A stretch of 64,000 nucleotides of DNA from the NCBI GenBank assembly GCA_020051175.1, contig JAGVJJ010000044.1, positions 1-64,000 on the forward strand, given 5' to 3'. This DNA is from Bacteroidia bacterium (GTDB lineage: Bacteria > Bacteroidota > Bacteroidia > 2-12-FULL-35-15). Shown one piece after another: positions 44,096 through 53,347 of the stretch. Each line of letters starts with the position of its first letter. Within the stretch, counting starts at the first letter, position 1. The translations under genes and the position numbers were made by a program. The notes below the pieces were generated by a model. That model was not told the DNA's origin. It did no database searches and worked only from the letters and a program-made list of their open reading frames with translations.

Positions 44096-44971
44096 ATGCG
44101 CAAAAAACATCTTTTCATAGTCGCTATATTTAGCATTGCTGTTTTCAGCTGTAAAAAAGAAGCTGAACTTATTGAAATACCCGGAAATCAACCTCCTCCG
44201 GACAATACGATTTCTTCTGTAGTAAAGGAGAGCTATATCAATAAAGTATATATCAGCGTTCTTGGCCGTGAGCCTGAAGCTTCTGAATTAAGCTCAGGGT
44301 TAAATAAAATCAATCAGCATAACCTTTCAATGGCTGACAGGGAAGCTTTTTTGGACGAGGTTTTTAATAAACCTGAATACTATCAGAAACTATACGAAAC
44401 TACTTCCATTAAATTTTTAAATTCCTTTGATACAGGTGCAATATCGGAGCAGATTTATTTGTACGACTTTCTGCTTACTGACTCTACTTATGCCCCCATT
44501 TTCGACCTTATTCATATGGAAAAGGCCAGAATGATTGAACTGAAAAACGTTCCGGCTGACCTTAATAATGGTACCTTAACCATGACCGGTATGCACCGCA
44601 GAATGATCAACAATAATTTTTATGATGAAATAAACATGGGGACTGAGAATTTTGTTGTTTCCACGTTCCAGCACTTTATGGATCGTTATCCTACCGCAAC
44701 TGAACTGGAACAAGGCAAAAGCATGGTGGATGGTTTAAATGCAATTATTTTTCTTACACAAGGGAATACAAAAGACAACTACATGGACATTATTCTTGGT
44801 ACCAGCAATTATTTTGAAGGCCAGGTGAGGGAGCTTTACCTGCGTTACCTTTTCAGACAGCCTACTTCGGCAGAAATGGTGCAGTATACTGCGGAGTATA
44901 AAGCTTCGCTTGATTATATAGAATTACAGAAAACCATACTTTCAACCGATGAATATGTTGGGATTAATTAA
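44096..44971 (+). CDS. Lipoprotein, 291 residues, DUF4214/DUF1549-like helical domain
   Basis: A lipoprotein signal (lipobox AVFSC, Cys at residue 19, then KKE). The first repeat-like unit, ESYINKVYISVLGREPEASELSSG, followed by FLDEVFNKPEYYQKLY, recalls the helical domains found in DUF1549/DUF4214 proteins, with the LGREP-type turn; a second such unit, FQHFMDRYPTATELEQG, is in the middle, and a third, LYLRYLFRQPTSAEMVQ, near the end. It may be a multi-repeat helical protein. First gene of an operon whose members overlap or touch: the next gene starts 23 bases inside it. No enzyme motif. Confidence 0.75.
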   Translation: MRKKHLFIVAIFSIAVFSCKKEAELIEIPGNQPPPDNTISSVVKESYINKVYISVLGREPEASELSSGLNKINQHNLSMADREAFLDEVFNKPEYYQKLYETTSIKFLNSFDTGAISEQIYLYDFLLTDSTYAPIFDLIHMEKARMIELKNVPADLNNGTLTMTGMHRRMINNNFYDEINMGTENFVVSTFQHFMDRYPTATELEQGKSMVDGLNAIIFLTQGNTKDNYMDIILGTSNYFEGQVRELYLRYLFRQPTSAEMVQYTAEYKASLDYIELQKTILSTDEYVGIN

Positions 44972-45470
44972 AAACAGCAAGTATACAGCCTTCTCATTTC
45001 TTTTGTTGATGGCCTTTGGTATTGGTGGATGTAAAAAGGATCCGCCCAAAAGCTATATCTATGGGGTTAATGGCACGAGTGTTACCCAGGATGGAGTATC
45101 TAAGCCGAATGTAAAGTCTACAGTGGAATTTATTTCTATTGCTTATTCTGACCTTTTTGGGAATACGATCGATCAAAATACACTTACAGAGCTGGGTACT
45201 GCATACGTTGCTTTTGGCGACAGGAAGCTGATTGAAGATTTAATTATCAGAAATTTTCTGAATGCGCAGGGAGCTTCAATTCCATCAACATCACAGATGA
45301 ATGCAGATGTGCCATTGTTTATTGTAAATACATATAAGAAGTTTTATAACCGTGAACCTAACGAATTTGAGCTTTGGCAGTTTACTAATTTGATAAGCAA
45401 CGATGCCAATATAACACCGGAGCTGGTGTACTATGCATTTATGACTTCGAATGAATACAGGTATTATTGA
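44949..45470 (+). CDS. Lipoprotein, 173 residues, same repeat family
   Basis: A lipoprotein signal with the lipobox IGGC, the Cys followed by KKDPP. The body has TVEFISIAYSDLFGNTIDQNTLTELG and FIVNTYKKFYNREPNEFELWQF, which have the same Y-x-x-x-F/Y-x-R-E/P turn as its upstream neighbour, so the two may be distant paralogues or domains of one original gene. The start overlaps the upstream gene by 23 bases. Function unknown. The DUF1501 gene follows after 108 bases. Confidence 0.72.
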   Translation: MNMLGLIKNSKYTAFSFLLLMAFGIGGCKKDPPKSYIYGVNGTSVTQDGVSKPNVKSTVEFISIAYSDLFGNTIDQNTLTELGTAYVAFGDRKLIEDLIIRNFLNAQGASIPSTSQMNADVPLFIVNTYKKFYNREPNEFELWQFTNLISNDANITPELVYYAFMTSNEYRYY

Positions 45471-45578
45471 GATGTAAGATGGGAGATTGCAAAAATAGTT
45501 TAAACAAATTGTAATGCAGAGAGTGCTTGTGTGATAAGAAAATACATTTTCCATCATACATTATCCATAACATAAACC

Positions 45579-46904
45579 ATGAACAGAAGAAAATTCATTA
45601 AGCAATCATTATTGGCAAGTGCCGGTGCTGCTGCATTTCCATACATTCTGCCATCGGGAAGGTTGTTTGCCGCTTCCGGAACCCGGAAGGCTGATCATGT
45701 GGTGTTTTGCTTGTTTGCAGGCGGTGTAAGAAATTTTGAGTCTGTCCACAAAATGGATGGCAACCTGATGCCTCATATCCTTACAGGCTCCGAAAACATT
45801 TCAGCAGACATTGCTGCCGGTATTGATTTTTTGCCGCCACTGGGTGGTGCTCCCTTGCAGACACTGGGAACGCTTTTCAAAGAGTTTAGATACAACCAGG
45901 GGCCGACAGGACACTTTAATGGTCATACTACTGCCATGACCGGTATATACACCACCACCGATTTAAACATAAAAGCGCCACCTGTAAACCCTACTGTTTT
46001 CGAATATTACAGAAAACACACATCGCCTACCATGTCAGCGCTTAATTCCTGGTGGGTGTCTAACGCCTTGGGGCCTTATCCTTCATTGAATTATAGCTCA
46101 GATCCTAATTATGGGGCATTGTATGGCGCTAATTATGTTCAGCCATCCTCCCTTATTAGTGCAGCAGCTTATAACGTACTTGGTAACCCAAAGAATTTTA
46201 ACAATACCCAGCTTACCAGCTCTTCAAAGGTGAAAGATGTACTGAATAAAAATTTCGGGAGCCAGTACCAGCCTGGTGATGCAGGAATTGAAAATACTTC
46301 GGAAGATGCAGCAACTCTGAATACTTTTATCAATAGCTGCTATGCAACTGCTATGAGCGGTGGATATAATGACCCCTGGGGTGTTGGTGCCGCCAATATG
46401 AACAATGATATGCGTAATGTGTTTTTTGCAGAAAATATCATTACCACATTTAAACCTGAGCTTCTGGTTGTAAATATGCAGGATGTAGATGTATGTCACT
46501 CCGATTTTACCGGTTATTGCAACAACCTGCGTAAAGCAAGCTATGCTTTGGCACACTTGTGGCAAACCATACAGAATACGCCAGGCATGGCAAACAATAC
46601 CGTGCTGATAGCCGCACCTGAGCATGGTAGGAATGAAACAGCTAACACACTTGTGGATCCTTTTGGCCGTTTTGCTTTGGATCATACAGGTGAAGTAGTG
46701 AATGGCAGGGCGGTATCAAGGGAAATATTCTGCCTGGTTTTAGGGCCTTATGGAGTGGTAAAACAAAATACTGCCTATTCAACCCCAATGGGCGAAAGTA
46801 TTGATATAGTCCCTACAATTGCTGATGTGCTTGGCTTTTATACGGATATTCCGGCAAACTATAGAAATCAAATGGGAAGTGTATTAACTCAGGCTTTTGT
46901 ATAA
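45579..46904 (+). CDS. Tat-exported DUF1501 protein
   Basis: 441 residues. Tat signal MNRRKFIKQSLLASAGAAAF (RR at 3-4) and an alanine-rich helix. DUF1501 proteins resemble alkaline-phosphatase/sulfatase-type hydrolases; visible features include ADHVVFCLFAGGVRNFESVHKM near the start, GHFNGHTTAMTG, VVNMQDVDVCHSDFTGY and APEHGRNE with a His-rich end (FALDHTG). In Planctomycetes and Bacteroidota, DUF1501 is typically paired with DUF1800 or DUF1549-type proteins, as here with lipoproteins. The sulfatase activity is inferred from family, not shown. The next gene overlaps its stop by one base. Confidence 0.85.
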   Translation: MNRRKFIKQSLLASAGAAAFPYILPSGRLFAASGTRKADHVVFCLFAGGVRNFESVHKMDGNLMPHILTGSENISADIAAGIDFLPPLGGAPLQTLGTLFKEFRYNQGPTGHFNGHTTAMTGIYTTTDLNIKAPPVNPTVFEYYRKHTSPTMSALNSWWVSNALGPYPSLNYSSDPNYGALYGANYVQPSSLISAAAYNVLGNPKNFNNTQLTSSSKVKDVLNKNFGSQYQPGDAGIENTSEDAATLNTFINSCYATAMSGGYNDPWGVGAANMNNDMRNVFFAENIITTFKPELLVVNMQDVDVCHSDFTGYCNNLRKASYALAHLWQTIQNTPGMANNTVLIAAPEHGRNETANTLVDPFGRFALDHTGEVVNGRAVSREIFCLVLGPYGVVKQNTAYSTPMGESIDIVPTIADVLGFYTDIPANYRNQMGSVLTQAFV

Positions 46905-47869
46905 TGAAAAAACGTATTTCGAAAAATATATTTTTGCTCCTGGCATTGCTTGCTGTGGTCGTACTGATTCAGCAAAGCTGCAGAAAGAAGGAGGCTGATG
47001 TGTTGCCTGCTAACCCATTTGCCAATATTGATTATGGGACTTTGCCTGTAGATTCAACTGCTGATCCGAATTCATTAGCAGGTATTCACAAAAATATTTT
47101 TCAGACACGATGTGCCATTCCGGGCTGTCATGACGGAAACTTTGAACCTGATTTCAGAACACCTCAATCGGCTTATGCAACATTGGTTTATCATCCCATT
47201 ATAAAAAATAATGAAGCTGAAACGTTCAGCTACCGTGTGGTTCCTTACCAGCCATTAAAATCCGTATTGTATGAGCGTATCACAAACTGTTGTTTTGTGA
47301 ATCAGGACGACCGTATGCCACAGGATAATATTGGCGTGCCTTTGAGCGATGCCGACATATTGTCAATTAAAACCTGGATTGAAAACGGGGCAAAAGATAT
47401 TTCGGGCAATGTGGCCGAATATCCTAATTTACCTCCAAACATTTCGCCTTATTATGCTGTGGTGGATGCTGCTACCTACCAGACCAATTATGCTTCTGAA
47501 GATAACCGGCTGGACAGTGTGTTCTATAATCCTTTTGAGCTGCCTGACAGCACCAATGTAGTGTTTGCCTTTATTGTGAAGGATGATAGTACTGCGTATC
47601 CGCAATTACAGGTGAACCAGCTGAAACTTTCGTTTGACCCTGATGATTTCAGCAATGCTATAACCCTTACGGCCCAATACATACACGTTCCACCTCCTGA
47701 TGAAACAGATTTTTTTGGAATAACGGTAAACACAGCGACTTTACCGCATGGCCAGGTTGTGTATATGCGTTATTTTGTGAATGATGGTGATCACCCCGAT
47801 AATACTCAGTTCCCAACAGACAATCTTCCGGATGCTTATAAAACATACTGGGCATTCTATATTCAATAA
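46904..47869 (+). CDS. Lipoprotein with CX4CH haem-like motif
   Basis: 321 residues. Lipoprotein signal with lipobox IQQSC (C26). The central region (about 60-165) resembles planctomycete-type cytochrome c domains: IHKNIFQTRCAIPGCHDG has the haem-type motif C70-x4-C75-H76 in place of CXXCH. A possible distal Met lies in DDRMPQDN. A following ILSIKTWIENGAKD helix is also typical. The C-terminal half is beta-rich with no recognised domain. Touches the DUF1501 gene (1-base overlap) and the next lipoprotein gene (1-base overlap). Covalent haem attachment is plausible but not proven. Confidence 0.75.
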   Translation: MKKRISKNIFLLLALLAVVVLIQQSCRKKEADVLPANPFANIDYGTLPVDSTADPNSLAGIHKNIFQTRCAIPGCHDGNFEPDFRTPQSAYATLVYHPIIKNNEAETFSYRVVPYQPLKSVLYERITNCCFVNQDDRMPQDNIGVPLSDADILSIKTWIENGAKDISGNVAEYPNLPPNISPYYAVVDAATYQTNYASEDNRLDSVFYNPFELPDSTNVVFAFIVKDDSTAYPQLQVNQLKLSFDPDDFSNAITLTAQYIHVPPPDETDFFGITVNTATLPHGQVVYMRYFVNDGDHPDNTQFPTDNLPDAYKTYWAFYIQ

Positions 47870-48315
47870 TGATGAAAAAAGTTTGGCTTTTATATATCCT
47901 CGTTAGTTCTGTATTGTTTTCCTGCAAAAAGGACGATGCTGTTGAGGTTTCAACTACACCTGCAATTGAATTTGTAAGTATTTCACCAGGAACAGCAGTT
48001 GAATATCAGGATAAAATAACAATTATAATTTCCTATACAGATGGAGATGGGGATTTGGGTGAAAATACACCGGATGTGAAGAACCTGTATTTAACAGATA
48101 CACGAAATAATGTTACGTACCAGTACCGTATTTCTCAGTTGGCTCCAACAGGCTCTGCTATTGCCATAAAAGGCACATTGGCTGTAGAGTTAAAAAATAC
48201 GGCCATTACCAATGGCTCCACTTCTCAATCCGTTTCTTACCTTCTTTATGTAAAAGACAGGGCTGGTAATGCAAGTAATACCGTTACTACTTCTGCAATT
48301 ACGGTTACGCAATAA
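47869..48315 (+). CDS. Lipoprotein, 148 residues, beta-sandwich
   Basis: Lipobox LFSC with KKDD after the Cys. The mature part is a single beta-sandwich-like domain with alternate strands FVSISPG, DKITIIISYTDGDGDLGEN (Asp-rich, possibly calcium binding), and YLLYVKDRAGNASNTVTTS. The D-G-D-G-D-L-G turn is seen in other Bacteroidota lipoproteins and in Ig-like or cadherin-like domains. Unknown function. It overlaps the upstream gene by one base and is followed by the T9SS cargo gene 20 bases later. Confidence 0.72.
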   Translation: MMKKVWLLYILVSSVLFSCKKDDAVEVSTTPAIEFVSISPGTAVEYQDKITIIISYTDGDGDLGENTPDVKNLYLTDTRNNVTYQYRISQLAPTGSAIAIKGTLAVELKNTAITNGSTSQSVSYLLYVKDRAGNASNTVTTSAITVTQ

Positions 48316-48335
48316 TTTCAATTGAATTAAATAGC

Positions 48336-49256
48336 ATGAGAGCCGGATTGTTGCTTTTTATCATTTCAGTATTGGTTTGTAATAGTTCTATTTGCCAGGT
48401 AAATACCTATTTTGAGAATAACCCTGTATGGCAGGATGGCACTTCCTGCGCTGTTCCCTACCCTTGTATTAAGAATGAAACACTTATTTATAAGGTACAA
48501 GGCGATACCCTCATAAATGCCGTTCTTTATAAGAAAATTTTGAAAAAATCACAAGGGTATTATTACTATATAAATGGTCCGGATACAGGCTGTAGCGGTA
48601 GCTTTTCGACTGTAGATTCTATTCCATCTTATTTTCTTCGTTCTGAAGACAAAAAAATGTTTGTGCTTCTTCCCGGTGATACTTCAGAGCATTTATTGTA
48701 TGATTTTAATTTAGTTGTTGGCGATACCTTGCCACTTAGCTATACGACTTTTACCAATGATATTATTGTGTCTGCTATTGATAGTGTTTATACTGCTTAT
48801 GGATATTTAAAGCGTTTTGCGCTGACGGGTAATGGTGCAGCTTCCTATTTGATAGAAGGAATAGGGAGCTCGCACGGTTTGTTCGCTCCTATATCAGTAA
48901 TGCTTGAGTGTGGTTATACGCAAAATTGTTTTAGCCTGAATGATACAGCTTATTATCCGCAAGCAGGTCCAACGTGTGACTTAAATGTTGGGATGCTTCA
49001 ATTGAAAAGGCTTACGAATTATCGGTTTGCTCCTAATCCTTTAAGTGTGGGAACAGTTTTAATGTCAGACATTTATTTGCAAAATGCAACTTTGATAATT
49101 TATAACTCTTTTGGCATGGTGGTAAAACAGGTGAATGGTTTGTCGGGTGTAGCGGTAAGTATAGACACCAAAGAACTTTCAACAGGTTTATATTTTACCT
49201 GTCTTATTCAAAGCAATACCCTTTTGCACAAAGAAAAGCTGATTATTAAAAAGTAG
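48336..49256 (+). CDS. Secreted protein with T9SS sorting tail
   Basis: 306 residues. Signal peptide (about 1-20), an unrecognised beta-rich region with several cysteines (CAVPYPCIKN, DTGCSGS, LECGYTQNCFS), then a C-terminal sorting domain (about 225-306) with RFAPNPLSVG, ATLIIYNSFGMVVKQV and the GLYFTCLI strand, ending in KLIIKK. Likely exported through T9SS and anchored or released at the surface. Last gene of the 44096-49256 operon; its end is seven bases from the convergent response-regulator gene. Confidence 0.8.
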   Translation: MRAGLLLFIISVLVCNSSICQVNTYFENNPVWQDGTSCAVPYPCIKNETLIYKVQGDTLINAVLYKKILKKSQGYYYYINGPDTGCSGSFSTVDSIPSYFLRSEDKKMFVLLPGDTSEHLLYDFNLVVGDTLPLSYTTFTNDIIVSAIDSVYTAYGYLKRFALTGNGAASYLIEGIGSSHGLFAPISVMLECGYTQNCFSLNDTAYYPQAGPTCDLNVGMLQLKRLTNYRFAPNPLSVGTVLMSDIYLQNATLIIYNSFGMVVKQVNGLSGVAVSIDTKELSTGLYFTCLIQSNTLLHKEKLIIKK

Positions 49257-49263
49257 TCAGAAG

Positions 49264-49959
49264 TTATTTTCCCGTAAGCAGTTTAAATCCTTTACCGTGA
49301 ACATTGATAAGTTCTACAGAGCTATCCTCTTTCAGGTATTTTCTGAGCTTTGCAATGTATACGTCCATGCTGCGGCCACTGAAATAATTGTCATCGTGCC
49401 ATATAGATTTTAGTGCGAAATTCCTGTCGAGAATGTCGTTGGCATTTAAACAAAGTAGTTTCAAAAGGTCGGCTTCTTTGGTGGTGAGCTTTTGCTGTGT
49501 TCCTTTTATTTCAAGCGTTTGGTGCTTGTAATCAAATTTGTAGTTGCCAATCTTGAATTCCGATTGCTCCGATTGCAGCGATGGTTTGTTATCTGTCCTG
49601 CGCAGAATGGCTTTGATACGCACTAACAGTTCTTCCATGCTGAACGGCTTGGTAATATAATCGTCTGCACCAGCATTAAAGCCTTCAATGGTATCTTCTT
49701 TCATTGATTTGGCAGTAAGAAACACAACAGGTACATTAGCATCAATAGCCCTTATTTCCTTTGCAAGTGTAAAGCCATCTTTAATAGGCATCATCACGTC
49801 CAGGATGCAGATATTGAATTTATCTTTGGAAAATACATCGTATCCCTGCTTGCCGTTTGTTGCAAGTACGGTTGAAAAACCTTTTGCTTCAAGGTATTCT
49901 TTCAAAAGACTGCCCAGGTTAGGATCGTCTTCTACCAGTAGAACTTTTACTTTTTCCAT
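49264..49959 (-). CDS. OmpR-family response regulator
   Basis: 231 residues. Receiver domain (1-120) with acidic pair E10-D11 and phosphoacceptor D54 in CILDVMMPIKDGF, and the switch Thr/Lys in VVFLTAKS. The C-terminal winged-helix DNA-binding domain (about 130-230) has LTTKEADLLKLLCLNAND and GRSMDVYIAKLRKYLKED. Located 44 bases downstream of its histidine kinase, with which it forms a two-component system. All phosphotransfer residues are present. Targets not known. Confidence 0.95.
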   Translation of the reverse strand: MEKVKVLLVEDDPNLGSLLKEYLEAKGFSTVLATNGKQGYDVFSKDKFNICILDVMMPIKDGFTLAKEIRAIDANVPVVFLTAKSMKEDTIEGFNAGADDYITKPFSMEELLVRIKAILRRTDNKPSLQSEQSEFKIGNYKFDYKHQTLEIKGTQQKLTTKEADLLKLLCLNANDILDRNFALKSIWHDDNYFSGRSMDVYIAKLRKYLKEDSSVELINVHGKGFKLLTGK

Positions 49960-50003
49960 ATTAACTGAATGTTTGGTTTTTTTCCTTTATTTTATAAAAC
50001 TAC

Positions 50004-51611
50004 TTAAACAACTGTATTTTTTGGTAAATAAACTGTAAATGTACTTCCTTTTCCCAGCTCGCTGTCTACATCAATAGTTCCACCATGCTTTTCCACTACG
50101 GCTTTCACATAACTCAATCCCAGTCCAAATCCCTTTACATTGTGAATATTTCCGGTAGGTACACGGTACATGGTATCAAAAATACGTTTCTGGTTTTCCT
50201 TGCTGATACCAATTCCATTATCTTTTACAGAAATAAATATGCCACTTTCATTGCTCCGGGTACTTATTTTAATTTCAGGGTGGATGCTTGAATATTTTAA
50301 TGCATTGTCAATAAGGTTAAAAATAATATTAGTGACATGCACCCTGTCGGCATTAATTACAGGAGAGCTGGCCTTTAGCTCGGTGCTTATTTCACCATGT
50401 TTGTTTTCTACCTGTAACTTGATATTGGCAATTGTGTGCTCAATCAGCGTATGCAGATCAATGCTTTGTACTTTTAGTTTAAATTCGCCTTTGTCCAGAA
50501 TTGCTGTTTGAAGGATGTTCTCTACCAGCAGGCTAAGACGCTTGTTTTCGTCCCCAATCATTTTTACATAGTTGCTCACACGTTCCTCGGATTTCTCCAC
50601 ACTTTTATCATTCAATACCTCGCAGGCAAGCGAAATAGTTGAAATCGGGGTTTTGAACTCATGCGTCATATTACTTATAAAGTCGTTCTTTATTTCCGAA
50701 AGCTTTTTCTGCTTGAAAATGGTTGAAACTGTATAGTAGAAGGAGAAAATAAGCACCATCATGAATGAGCCGGAAATAAACAGCATAAACCACATGGAGC
50801 TTAAAATATAGGAATTCTCAGAAGGGAAATGGACCGATAAGTACTGTGGTTTTATAAAAACATTGTCAGGCGATAAATTTATTTTGTAACTGGAGGCATA
50901 AAGCGCAGATTCTTTTTCTGTTAACTTTCCAAATTCATCACTGGTAATGCTTTTGGCAGGTAGTATTCCGTATATATATTTGGCCGAAATACCTTGCTGG
51001 AGGAACTCCAGACGTATTACAGAATCAAGCAGGGCGGAATCTATTTTGTTTGAAAAATCATTGTAAATATTGATACTTACAAGCTCATCAAAAATATCAT
51101 TGACCATCTCTTTGTTCTCTGAGTACCACTTCCCCTGCAGCTCCCCGGAGTTAAACTGCTGAATGTAAGATGGGAAGGCCATATCATTCTGCATTTTGAT
51201 ATCCAGTTCGGACGATGAACTGTCACTGAGATAATCCTTATGACGTGATTTTTTTACAATAACTCCATTAGAGTCTGAAGAATACTCTTCATAAATTTTT
51301 ACATTTATCTTGTCGTTTTCTGCTATCGTATTGCCATCCTCTTTAACACCATAAGGAACTTTGGCAGTATCTTTTGGAGCGAACCAGCGGATTCCTTGTT
51401 TTCGGAAATTGAATTTCTTGCTGATTTTTGAAGCTGCCCTCTGTTTTTCCATCATTGACACTACCTTGTCCAGGGCCTCGTTTACATCCTGTTCAAAGCG
51501 TTGTTTTCCCAGTGTAATGGCATTGTTTATCCAATACACCTGAATAGCAATAAGGCCCATTAGTGCCAGGCTGGCAATCATTGTTATGATTTTAACATTG
51601 CTCTTATTCAT
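50004..51611 (-). CDS. Sensor histidine kinase
   Basis: 535 residues. Two membrane helices (about 7-28 and 270-295) bracket a large extracytoplasmic sensor domain (about 240 residues) with no recognised fold. The kinase part has the H box FISNMTHEFKTPIS (H317), followed by the N box NIIFNLIDNALKYSS and glycine-rich VKDNGIGISKENQKRIF and GFGLGLSYVKAVVEKHGG. The C-terminus ends in VYLPKNTVV. First gene of the pair with the response regulator. A -7-like box is upstream. Confidence 0.95.
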   Translation of the reverse strand: MNKSNVKIITMIASLALMGLIAIQVYWINNAITLGKQRFEQDVNEALDKVVSMMEKQRAASKISKKFNFRKQGIRWFAPKDTAKVPYGVKEDGNTIAENDKINVKIYEEYSSDSNGVIVKKSRHKDYLSDSSSSELDIKMQNDMAFPSYIQQFNSGELQGKWYSENKEMVNDIFDELVSINIYNDFSNKIDSALLDSVIRLEFLQQGISAKYIYGILPAKSITSDEFGKLTEKESALYASSYKINLSPDNVFIKPQYLSVHFPSENSYILSSMWFMLFISGSFMMVLIFSFYYTVSTIFKQKKLSEIKNDFISNMTHEFKTPISTISLACEVLNDKSVEKSEERVSNYVKMIGDENKRLSLLVENILQTAILDKGEFKLKVQSIDLHTLIEHTIANIKLQVENKHGEISTELKASSPVINADRVHVTNIIFNLIDNALKYSSIHPEIKISTRSNESGIFISVKDNGIGISKENQKRIFDTMYRVPTGNIHNVKGFGLGLSYVKAVVEKHGGTIDVDSELGKGSTFTVYLPKNTVV

Positions 51612-51636
51612 TTACGGGTGATGTATATAGATAATG

Positions 51637-51644
51637 CAAAAGTA
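51637..51644 (-). promoter_or_regulatory. Possible -7 box of the histidine kinase operon
   Basis: Minus-strand TACTTTTG fits TAnnTTTG, 26 bases upstream of the kinase ATG at 51611. No clear TTG at -33. Confidence 0.3.
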
Positions 51645-51811
51645 TTGCTTATTAGAGGCGGCTGAAGGTGACTTAACATAATTTAACACATGTGCTTTAA
51701 ATGCAATATTCAGCTTTTAAAGCTCTGTAAAATCTATTAATATTTTGTATTTTTACTATGTGGGCTGAGTTTATTTAAGTCTTCTTCAATCAATTTACAG
51801 TACTTAATTAT

Positions 51812-53257
51812 ATGCAAAAATTACAAAATTATATAAATGGGGAGTTGGTAGCTCCGGTTGGTGAGCAATATATTGATAATTATAATCCCGCCACCGGAAA
51901 AGTGTATTCATTGATTCCGGATTCAGATGAAAGAGATGTTAACCTTGCAACGGAAGCTGCTAAAGCGGCTTTCCCGAAATGGTCAGTAACCCCGAAAGAA
52001 GAACGTTCCAGGATCATGTTGAAAGTGTCTGAATTAATTGAGAAGAATCTGGAACGCCTTGCACTTGCAGAGTCAACAGATAATGGAAAACCTGTAGCAT
52101 TGGCCAGAATGGTAGATATACCGCGTGCAGCAAGCAATTTTCATTTTTATGCTACAGCAATCCTTCATTTTGCTTCAGAAAGCCATGCCATGGAAGACAC
52201 TGCGCTGAATTATACATTGCGCAGTCCGGTTGGAGTAGCTGGCTGCATTTCTCCCTGGAACCTGCCATTGTACCTTTTTACGTGGAAAATTGCACCTGCA
52301 ATAGCCTCAGGAAACTGTGTTGTTGCAAAGCCTTCGGAAATAACGCCCATGACAGCTTACCTGCTTTCTGAGCTTTGTATGGAGGCGGGTTTGCCTAAAG
52401 GTGTTTTAAATATTGTGCATGGTTATGGACATAAGGTTGGCAGCGCTATTACAAAGCATCCGGCAATACCATTGATATCGTTCACTGGTGGTACAAAAAC
52501 CGGTGCGGAAATTGCACGGGTTGCGGCACCCATGTTTAAAAAACTTTCACTGGAGCTGGGTGGTAAAAACCCGAACCTGATTTTTGCCGATTGTAATTTT
52601 GAGAATGCCCTTAAAACTACGCTTAACTCATCGTTTGCCAACCAGGGACAGATTTGTCTATGTGGTTCACGCATCTTTATCGAGAAATCCATTTACGAAA
52701 AGTTTAAATCTGAATTTGTTTCAAGAGCAAAGGCAATGAAGGTAGGTAACCCGGCCGATAGTAGCAGCAAATTGGGAGCCGTGGTTTCAAAGGCGCATAT
52801 GGAAAAAATACTGTCGTACATCCAATTGGCAGAGGAGGAAGGCGGAACTGTTTTATGCGGTGGCCACCAGGTGAAGCAGGAAGGAGAATTTGCCGAAGGC
52901 TACTATATCGCGCCAACCATAATCGAAGGTTTGCCGCATGATTGCCGCACCAATCAGGAAGAGATTTTCGGGCCTGTTGTAACAATTGCCCCTTTCGAGT
53001 CCGAAGAAGAAGTTCTGAAGTATGCGAACAGTACCCAATACGGGCTCGCATCCATTGTGTGGACGGAAAATCTCACACGAGCACATCGTTTGGCGGGTTT
53101 ATTACATTCCGGTATTGTTTGGATCAACTGCTGGCTGCTTCGTGATTTGAGAACCCCGTTTGGTGGAGTGAAGAACTCTGGTGTTGGAAGAGAAGGAGGC
53201 TTTGAAGCATTGCACTTTTTTACAGAACCTAAAAATGTCTGTATAAAGCTTAAATAG
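51812..53257 (+). CDS. NAD-dependent aldehyde dehydrogenase (aminomuconate-semialdehyde type)
   Basis: 481 residues. Complete ALDH active site: N150 (SPWNLPLY), E248 (LSLELGGKN) and C282 (NQGQICLCGSRIF). The C-terminal EEIFGPVV, the NSTQYGLAS and the FGGVKNSGVGREGG motifs are typical. The overall look is closest to the 2-aminomuconate or 2-hydroxymuconate semialdehyde dehydrogenase group, but substrate cannot be fixed by eye. It is divergent from the histidine kinase; 90 bases separate it from the next cluster, which has its own promoter-like box. No obvious pathway partner is adjacent. Confidence 0.88.
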   Translation: MQKLQNYINGELVAPVGEQYIDNYNPATGKVYSLIPDSDERDVNLATEAAKAAFPKWSVTPKEERSRIMLKVSELIEKNLERLALAESTDNGKPVALARMVDIPRAASNFHFYATAILHFASESHAMEDTALNYTLRSPVGVAGCISPWNLPLYLFTWKIAPAIASGNCVVAKPSEITPMTAYLLSELCMEAGLPKGVLNIVHGYGHKVGSAITKHPAIPLISFTGGTKTGAEIARVAAPMFKKLSLELGGKNPNLIFADCNFENALKTTLNSSFANQGQICLCGSRIFIEKSIYEKFKSEFVSRAKAMKVGNPADSSSKLGAVVSKAHMEKILSYIQLAEEEGGTVLCGGHQVKQEGEFAEGYYIAPTIIEGLPHDCRTNQEEIFGPVVTIAPFESEEEVLKYANSTQYGLASIVWTENLTRAHRLAGLLHSGIVWINCWLLRDLRTPFGGVKNSGVGREGGFEALHFFTEPKNVCIKLK

Positions 53258-53312
53258 CCCTGGCCGGTAAAGTTCAATCAGCTATTCAAATATAGCTTTC
53301 AACGAATAACGG

Positions 53313-53341
53313 TTGTTTTTTTTGCGGTTGAATTATATTTA
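53313..53341 (+). promoter_or_regulatory. Possible promoter of the polyketide cluster
   Basis: TTG at 53313-53315, an 18-base gap and TATATTTA at 53334-53341, one base short of TAnnTTTG. The same TATATTTAC word stands before the SpeD-like gene. Confidence 0.35.
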
Positions 53342-53347
53342 CTTGTT

